Positions 56,678-64,000 of a stretch of DNA of 64,000 bases are shown one piece after another (the first letter of the stretch is position 1; each line of letters starts with the position of its first letter). The notes under the pieces are model-generated. The model had not been told where the DNA came from. It worked only from the letters and a program-made list of their open reading frames with translations, and made no database searches. Source of the stretch: Galerina marginata (Eukaryota > Basidiomycota > Agaricomycetes > Agaricales > Galerinaceae); the NCBI GenBank assembly GCA_023014335.1, contig JAECYW010000012.1:1364001-1428000 (forward strand), written 5' to 3'. The translations under genes and the position numbers were made by a program.

Positions 56678-59426
56678 CTATAACACACCGTACACTGCTT
56701 GTCCATCAACAACAGTTGCCACCACTTTTGCTTGCAGGATCTCACTGGCAGGGATAGTCATAATATCCTTGTCGAATATTACGAAGTCCGCCTTCTTGCC
56801 TGGAGTGAGCGACCCAAGTTCGTTTTCACCGAAAGAAGCGTAAGCCGCATCAAATGTCATCCCTTTCAATGCCTGCTCTCTCGTGAGCCGTTGGGCCGGA
56901 AACCTATAGCGGGTCAAATTACATCACACAATCGAGAGCGCGGGATTTTACCATCCTCCAGGCCCGTGTGGAGATATGCCTTCTAACGACAACCTCGTCG
57001 TTGCAGCGTAAAATCCAAGTAAAGGGTTTACCCCTTCGACAGGGAAGTCAGGACCCAAAGGGAAGCACTCCTTTTAAAGAGTTTCTAAAGCACATTAGAG
57101 CAACTCAGAAGAAGACTCGAGGCCCGGTCTCACTGTAGGAGGGTTTGGTAGGCAAAGGCGCCTTCAATTCTCTTGCCCTGCCAGTGTAAGACATTAAATG
57201 ATGTTCCTAAGGTAAGAAGTAAATGAGACACGCCAGCCGCCTCTCCGCATACCACATTTCAGACGTGCTTCATTTACTCGGTCAATGGGAGATACAGGCA
57301 GAGTAAAATAATTCCTACGCATGTGTCGGCTGCACACTTGCGATAACTAGTTTGTGCTCAGCGCTATCGACAGCATAGGTGAGGCGTCGGGCTTACCTCC
57401 CAGTCGTCCAATACGCTCCAAATCTTCAGGAGTCAGTACTTTAGCATGCTCTATACGTGGACGCCATTCGGAAAGGTTGCCTCTGCTCTGTTCGAGGATG
57501 CTATCAAAGATATTGAGGATAGCACGGTTTGCTCTGTCTCCAACGCAATGGATATTCTGAAAGCACGAACAAATGGTAAGTTATTAATAGTATACGGAAA
57601 AAATATATAGACAGTTTGCCAACCATCCTTCCAAAACTGTCGCAACAACTGTTTGAGAGTACCTTCACTGCTACGCATCAGCCCACGCGTTTCAGGTTTA
57701 TCGGAATAGGGTTCGAGTAGTGCAGCACCCCAGGAGCCCAACTCGCCTGCAATACCACCACATTCGTAAAGTTGTGGGTGTAAATAGATCGCCCCCAAGG
57801 CTCACCGTCCGCGAAAATCTTAACACTGCGCATATTTAATCGCTCATGCTTCCCGTAATTGATCAACCTAGGTATTTGATTGCCCCAGTATTCTTCGGAT
57901 GCTACATATCCCATGAGATAGAACCTGATCTGTGCAAATTTGCTCAATAATTAAGACCATGATTATAGCAGTGAACCTCACGGGCAAGTTCCCAGCGTCT
58001 GCCATTCTTTTAGGCCATATGTTGGCGATGAGAAAGAACATGTGAACTTCCTCACTTACTTTCGGAAAAATTTGATCCGGTCTAGGTTGGTGTCTGCGTC
58101 GTGAATAGACGTTAAACCGTACGAAAGGGCCTCTTTCATAGTTACGTCGAAGAATTCGGACATTTGCATCTCACTCCAAGGTGGAATGGGGACCAGATTC
58201 ATTGCATTGTCGACAAAAATCCCTTATTAAAAATCTTGCTCAGTCGGTTGAATAAGAATACAAGCCTCTGACCATGAGCGCTGCATGAGCCTTTAGAGCC
58301 AGAGACAGAAATCTTACCTGTTGGCTTTCCTTTATTATCACGAATTATTGATCCTCCGTCCACGCTGTCAGGCAGATCAGGCAGAAGGCGAAGAACAGCC
58401 GATGAGACCCAGCGTGCGTGGCCGTCTACACGACTGAGTGAAATGAGTCTGTCCTTCAGCAGAGGATCTGTATCAAGATCCGCCTACTTAGGAACTTTAG
58501 CTTACAGAAGTAACTCTCCATTGAGTTTAGTCTCGTGCCAGACTCTCTTAACCTGACCCAAGGCATGCCCACACGTCACCCCATATTCGACTTGGGACGG
58601 TTAAGAGAGGCTGGAACAAGATTAGTCAAAATCAACCAGGATCACGAACCGCAGTGGGGAAAGTTCCCCCTGGCCATGTAGTTTGGTCCCAACCCATTCC
58701 TTCGATCCAACGTGTCATGTCGTCCATCGCATCCGGGTGGGATAGGAGATACGCCTTTACACGGTCTATGACTTCTGGAGAGGTCAAATCCACCTTTAGT
58801 GAGGTGGGACAGGACTAACGCCAGATTGAACGCACCTTGAACTGATTTCGCACCCACCAACGGCAATTGCATCATGAAGCCATTTTCGATGACATGAGCA
58901 TGGGCGTCTGGTAATGGAGTTCGAAATTTTCAATCGTCAGTGTACCCATTTTCAACGGGCTGGGAGACGTACCTGCCAGCCCTGGAACCAGAATCGACTT
59001 CTCATCTATCTGAATAACCCTCGGACCAATCCATATGTTCTTGGTAACCCAACCTGGAAGATGTCCTGCAAAATTCAAAAAAATATCGAGTTTCCCAACC
59101 AGGCTTGCTAATTAAGTAGAGATACTTGTCAATTAACCCAGAGAATTCAAGTTTAACTTGAGAATCTAGAGCTTACCGTAGTCTCCAACCTCGAAAATGC
59201 GCGACCCTCGTACAGAAATACACTCCACGCGGGGATTCTCAGCGTCCACCGTATATATATTGCGTGACTTTGAGCATATAGTGTAGAATTCCGATTGTGC
59301 GTTAAGAAGCATGAGTGCGAAGATACTGAGTGCAAGCCCAATTAGCCACGGTCGTGTCGACCACTCGGGGTGGCTTGCTGCACTCCCTTTTGTAGACGGC
59401 GAGATATTTTCCGATTTGAATCTCAT
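56678..59426 (-). CDS. Membrane-anchored amidohydrolase family 3 (YtcJ-like), copy 2
   Basis: Tandem paralogue of copy 1, same strand, 284 bp upstream of it, with the same exon layout. Start at 59426 (MRFKSENISPS) chosen by alignment to copy 1; the frame is open further up to 59498. Transmembrane segment WLIGLALSIFALMLLNAQ; VECISVRGSRIFEVGDYG; SILVPGLA then DAHAHVIENGFMMQLPLVGA; TSIHDADTNLDRIKFF-like exon; IHCVGDRANRAILNIFDSIL; RPRIEHAKVLTPEDLERIGR; end SLTPGKKADFVIFDKDIMT. The HxH and GD motifs are kept, while NHAILD of copy 1 is NRAILN here. The intron near 58500-58650 is enlarged by a fold-back element. Two copies with diverged active-site surroundings suggest different substrates. Confidence 0.83.
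58521..58633. mobile_element. Fold-back (MITE-like) element in an intron of amidohydrolase copy 2
   Basis: An imperfect palindrome of about 110 bp. The arm at 58528-58562 (TAGTCTCGTGCCAG, then CTCTCTTAACC and CCCAAG) matches the reverse complement of 58591-58625 (TAATCTTGTTCCAG, then CTCTCTTAACC and CCCAAG), with a central spacer of about 28 bp. The corresponding intron of copy 1 lacks this insert, so it arrived after the duplication. No clear target duplication was found. Confidence 0.65.
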
Positions 59427-60117
59427 AGTCTTGCTGCCTTTTGTCAAGGGAGAAAGAGTACGAGATTCGATGGCGGATCCTGTGAGAGCCAGTTGCACTC
59501 AAAAACTGGGACTGGAGGTGAGAGTAAAAGCAGGTTGCGCGTATCCGGTCCGGGAAAGCGATCTATTTTAGGATTTAAGATCGCACTCAACCAATTTGAA
59601 TCACTAGAGTGGTTTTGGAATCAAAGTTTAGCCAAAACCACGAGGTACCCTTGGGGTACCCTACTAGTTTTCTAAGAACACACTACACCTACATTACATT
59701 TGTATTTAGTTTTTGACCGTGGTAACCTAAGGCCCATCTAATTGTAGCAAAGGAGAAAAGTAGATCTAGAGCTCGTACGAAAGAAGACCCATTCTGCGGG
59801 GTTGGAAAAGGAGCGAAGGAGTAGGGGATCGCGAGGAAAGAAAGGCAGAGAGTGTGTCCTTCGGTCATGTATGTACAAACACAGGGATTATGAAAGATGT
59901 AAGAAAGCAAGGGCCGCCACAGAACGAGGACCTGAATAAGGTGTATATATGATTAAGGTGACAAGTAACCCGAGGTGAATTCCGAACTATGTATAAAAAA
60001 GAACCTGTCATCAGGTAGAAAAGTGGACCAGAGGAGAATCTTGAGCATTTACACTCCACTCGTCGCTGACATTCCCGCAGCCAAAACCTGCCAAATCTAA
60101 CTAAACCATAGCGACTA
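59427..60117. other. Intergenic
   Basis: Upstream region of amidohydrolase copy 2 (leftward) and 3' UTR of the cytidylyltransferase gene. It contains GGTACCCTTGGGGTACC, an inverted repeat near 59644. No gene was seen. Confidence 0.5.
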
Positions 60118-61671
60118 TCAACCCACATGCGGGGTCAACAACGTCGGGCTTCCGCTCCGGCTAGCGCGACGACTTTGGCCATCATAGTCGCTGCCCTCGG
60201 CTCTAAGCTCCGAATGCCCCATTTTCGTGAGCTTTTCGTCAAAGTCGCGGTTTCTATATCCCGAAACGATGCGCTCGAGCAGTTCTGAGGTTGAAACGCC
60301 AGGCGTGCGACGAGTAGGTATAAATTTACCTGTTATTCGAAGGAGATTTAGATCTCTGTTTGACGTTTCAAGTCAAGGTATAGACTCACCTTGACTCTTC
60401 ACGTAACCGTATACGTCGTCATGCCCAGCGCTGGCATAGGCATCTTCATCATGCGCGACGTAGTCGATTTCGTACTTGTTCATAAAAGCTTCATCAATGA
60501 CCCAAGGAGCCTCTGCTACGACCTCGTCAACCCAGCGACAATGCCTGGCAGCCTCTAATCTGAAGTGTTCAATCGGTGTTATTAAAGCTCATTTGGAAGG
60601 CGAGAGGAAAGGGCCACCTTTCAGCGTGGTGCATGACGGTGCGCGCCTTGTGGGACCATACTTGTTCATCCGAATTCACTCCGACAAGTAGATATACAGA
60701 GGGGAAAGCCAGCTTGGCCTGACGAAGTTGGAGTGCATGACTACATTCTGAGGTCAGAATTGGAGCGACGATCATGAAAGGCGCCGTACCCAAAATGGAA
60801 GAGGTCGTATACCCCTATCATGTGATTAATAATAGGTCAGTGACGTAGGAACATGAAGAAAAAAAGCAACAGCGAGAGGGGAATGGAAAAACGCACCATC
60901 GGCGTATACACGCACGGGACGATCTACTGGAGGAGGGTTGATCTTATATTGTCGGTGATCTTCGCCCTCGATAGCCTTTGCGACGAACGTTTGAATGTCA
61001 TTGGGTGTGAGAGCGGCAGGGTTGAAGGCCTCCTTCGCAGCAGCATGGAACGGCTGGCTCTTCGGTTACGAGGAGAGGAGGTGCCGAGGTGTTTACGGGT
61101 GGAGATATGAAGACAGGCAAATGAGAATTGGGGTTTGTAGGGACGCATGGAAGGCGACAGAGGATTTAGGGGTTCAGCACTTGGGGTAGTATTGGTGGAA
61201 GAGGTCGGGACGGCTGGGGTAATCGGGGTGTTTAATGTAGAAACAGACGAGGTGGAATGGTGATGATGGTGATGGGATGCTTTGTGAGAGGGGTGAGTGT
61301 CTGCGCCAGCTGTTGCGCTTGACTCCACGTCGCCGTCGTATGTTGGAGAATCGACACCGTCAGAGTCTGAGAGCAGATGATGTCTTGCGCGTGAAACAGA
61401 GGACGATTTGAGATGGGACGAGCGAGAGACTGTCTGAGTATTTGCATGCCGAGAAATGGCCATCGGGGCGGAGGTGGCTGAATGACCATCGTCGGTCAAT
61501 GGGTCGTTATCCTCTTCCGATCTGGAAATCTGATGAATGGATAGACACGGATGAAGCTGGAATAAATGGCACTGACGCGTCGTATGCAGGCGAATCCACC
61601 ATTTTCGGGTACTTTCCAAACGATCTCTTGCTGTGAAGTGTTCTGGTACGTCCTGCAGCTTCCACGGACAT
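60118..61671 (-). CDS. PCT1: Choline-phosphate cytidylyltransferase, frame-broken
   Basis: Makes CDP-choline from CTP and phosphocholine, the controlling step of phosphatidylcholine synthesis by the Kennedy pathway. After a Ser/Thr-rich N-terminus (with an HHHHHH run) come FHAAAKEAFNPAALTPNDIQ, TFVAKAIEGEDHRQYKINPP and PVDRPVRVYADG. Two introns then split VYDLFHFG and HALQLRQAKLAFPSVYLLVG, forming the HxGH nucleotide-binding motif. Next: VNSDEQVWSHKARTVMHHAE, WVDEVVAEAPWVIDEAFMNK and a late RTPGVSTSELLERIV, the RTxGIST motif. The end is Ser/Arg-rich, like the regulated tail of the family; stop at 60118. Three frame breaks (near 61520, 61130 and 61050), each with one base too many, lie before the catalytic domain. 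Start at 61671 is the likeliest; 61602 (MVDSPAYDAS) is an alternative. Confidence 0.88.
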
Positions 61672-62005
61672 GGTATTAAAGAGAGAAATTTCCTTAGCTG
61701 TCACATCGTGTCACACCCGGCTTTGCTCTCCTGTCTTCCCGATCCGGCTGCAGGAACACAGGGCACCCAGTGCCTCCCACGTGCACAGGCGTAATTGTCA
61801 AAACCTTCACACCAGCGTTCACCGTTCGTCATTCAGCTGCTCATATATTGCGGACTCGGAAATTTGATGGAGCCTTCACAGCGTGCCCAGACGACTACAA
61901 ACGGACATACATCTCCAGATTTGAACGACCAGGCGAGCAATTATCGTACAGTCCATTGGTCTGGGCTGCTTAACTACCCCGGTTCAGGATGAGGCTGAGC
62001 TTAGG
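61672..62005. promoter_or_regulatory. Divergent upstream region of PCT1 and the DUF6535 gene
   Basis: 334 bp between two divergent start codons. It should contain both promoters. No clear core motif was found. Confidence 0.4.
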
Positions 62006-64000
62006 ATGTGGAATCTCGACGACCCATTCCTGTATGCACCACCAATACCCGAGGGTGATCCGTGGGATCTATTGTTGGAACCACTCTTGAATAGGGATAA
62101 AATGCGTTGTGATGCTTGGAAAGAAGAGGTCCAGAATTTGCTAATCTTCGTGAGTTCAAAACACTGCCTAGCCCTTTGCACCTTCAAAACTTACAAGTAC
62201 TCCGTTTTGCAATATTACCTTCATTTTGAAGGCCGGTCTCTTCTCAGCTGTGGTGACAGCATTTATCATCGAATCATATAAAAACCTACAACCAAACCCG
62301 AACGACGCCATAATTAGCTTGTTGTCCCAGATCGCAACTCGTCCTTGATAATTCCGCCTCAACAAATGTCTCAGGCGCGAGATTATCTAGTGACAACTAT
62401 CGAGTTCATTCCTACGCCGTCATCCATCCGAGTCAATACTTTCTGGTTTCTCAGCCTGGTGCTCAGCCTAACGACTGTGTTGATCGGTATAGTCTCCCTA
62501 CAGTGGCTCCGCGAGCATCAAGCCTATCCCAATCTCACTCCTAAACAAATGTATGCTTTGTTCAACATGCGAATCGAAGGCCTGCAGAAATGGCACTGTT
62601 CCCAAGATCTTTACGCTCCTCCCACTGCTCCTCCAAACCGCTCTGGTTCTTTTCCTAGGAGGTATGATCGACTTTTTACTCGCATTCGGGAATGTCGTTG
62701 TCATTCCTGTTGGCGTGGTGATCGGCTTCTACCGTCTTTTTCATGGCTGCTACAACCGTGCTGCCGACAATTACAAGGATTTCTCCTATACCTTCCGTTC
62801 CCGTACTTTGGCCAACACCTTCCAGTCCAATGTCCGTATAAATCGCCACAGTCACTTGCATTCCGCGCCATTTCACGGTTTGGCTTTCAGATGTGTTCTC
62901 GACTCTACCCAACGCTCCGCCATGTTGGACACCAAGTTGTCCACTATGCATTGCTGCGGTCAAGCGAAAAAGAGAACCAGTCCGATGACGATTATTTTAC
63001 CCGTTACATACTCAGTGCCTGGAATATGAGGACGTGGGCACAATTCGACCTGGCTTGGCTTTCAGTACGGGATGCATACATGCGACGCGCTTACCGACGA
63101 GCCACCAAGCGGGATAATCTCGGACATGATCTCGAACAACATGACTCCCCTGTTCGATATTGTTCAAGGTCTTTTGAAGAGCATAAGAAGCCGAAAGTAC
63201 GAAACCCCGCACACTGAATTTTCCTTTGCAGCAGAATATTACTGTCTCACCGAAATCTCCGACTCAGTATGCTCTCATTGGCAGACATCTCGAACTTGTG
63301 CCCGTGGTGACTCCCAACTCCAAAATGCATATTTTCAGGACCTTCTGTCCGGTAGGTCTGATGAGCACATATGTTTATCGGACTTCTTCGAATTTACTGC
63401 GGCACCTGAACTTTGGGAAGAGGATATAGAAGTTACCTCACCGCTTGTACAGAAGACCATAGCCGCGCTTCATCACGAAGCTATATTTATGTTCCTTAGT
63501 CGCGTAGATCAGCATCACCCCCTTGAAAACCTCAAACGACTGTCCATGCATAAACTGGAACTGAAATTACGTCTGATGGGACACTTCTATAAAGAGACTC
63601 ATAGACTCCTCCCATCTGCGTCATCATCACAAGCACCCACCTGCCTTACTATCGACGGAAACTTCGAGTTTAGGCATGAAATAGAGGACGACAAGCGGGA
63701 TGGTAAGCTTGACCTTTTGACCTGTAAATATGCTACTCATAACCAGCCATCAAGTGTTCCTTCTGCAACTCACTCACGTTGTCCGTGCCTACTTCAAATG
63801 TGTCGACAACGTTTTACCAAAGAAAAGTTTCCACAGCCACCACCTACTTTCCCCGCTTCCTGTACTTGGCATTTGTTCTTTTATCCTCGACTCCAGACTA
63901 TGATATGACAACGAAAGGGGCGTTGTATTTCCGCAAAGTTGTTTACTCCTCCACATTTAATGACATTGCGGAACGTCTGAAGCTCCAGATGTCGTTTCCC
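62006..64000 (+). CDS. DUF6535 multi-pass membrane protein (3' end outside window), frame-broken
   Basis: Family found in mushrooms, function unknown. The start at 62006 gives MWNLDDPFLYAPPIPEGDPW and CDAWKEEVQNLLIF; after an intron comes AGLFSAVVTAFIIESYKNLQ, the family's first membrane helix, then SQIATR, LDNSASTNVSG, RVNTFWFLSLVLSLTTVLIG and VSLQWLREHQAYPNL. Further helices VPKIFTLLPLLLQTALVLFL and FGNVVVIPVGVVIG follow. The hydrophilic C-terminal region has DDDYFTRYILSAWNMRTWA, ISDMISNNMTPLFDIVQGLL and SPLVQKTIAALHHEAIFMFL. At least six frame breaks (near 62342, 62385, 62600, 62725, 62840 and 63090, probably also near 63250 and 63350), each fitting one extra base. It is either sequence error or a decaying member of a family that often has pseudogenes. 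Confidence 0.75.

Noticed and set aside
1..64000. CRISPR arrays, prokaryotic operons or insertion sequences
   Set aside because: The sequence is eukaryotic with spliced genes, and no regularly spaced repeats were seen.

Overview
The window looks like nuclear DNA of a mushroom-forming basidiomycete (Agaricomycetes). Genes are split by many introns of about 50-60 nt with GT-AG ends. The housekeeping genes are fungal, and several accessory genes belong to families typical of this class: F-box/leucine-rich proteins, a DUF6535 membrane protein, agaric-type UDP-glycosyltransferases and kinase-like proteins with HGDL catalytic loops. No bacterial operons, CRISPR arrays or insertion sequences were seen, and no rRNA or tRNA gene could be supported by eye.

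Layout. 0-7.3 kb: SET2 histone methyltransferase (minus, C-terminus cut by the window edge), then RNA polymerase I subunit RPA49 and a peroxisomal SCP-X-type thiolase (both plus). 7.3-18.1 kb is gene-poor: a small cysteine-rich protein, a long stretch without convincing genes, and an F-box gene with a decayed tandem copy. 18.1-25.1 kb is GC-rich and holds a four-helix membrane protein and a very large CRIB-containing STE20/PAK-like kinase. 25.6-33.4 kb is the ribosome-biogenesis gene UTP10 (minus).

33.9-64 kb is mostly accessory. It holds a pair of related unknown genes, a 1,000-bp non-autonomous DNA transposon with terminal inverted repeats and a 7-bp target duplication, two inverted SRPBCC paralogues enclosing a UDP-glycosyltransferase, a BAG-domain protein and a degenerate kinase-like protein. 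Then come an FAD oxidoreductase, two small unknown proteins, two tandem membrane-anchored amidohydrolases (one with a fold-back element in an intron), choline-phosphate cytidylyltransferase and a partial DUF6535 gene.

Shared processes: SET2, RPA49 and UTP10 serve chromatin, transcription and ribosome production. The thiolase and the cytidylyltransferase serve lipid metabolism. The duplicated accessory genes (F-box, SRPBCC, amidohydrolase, the unknown pair) show repeated local duplication.

The most striking sequence-level pattern is a set of roughly 25 reading-frame breaks from about 21 kb onward. Nearly all have the same sign (one base too many) and they fall in otherwise conserved genes, including ones expected to be essential. 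Residual insertion errors in the assembly are the simplest explanation. Coding spans below run from first to last coding base and include introns.
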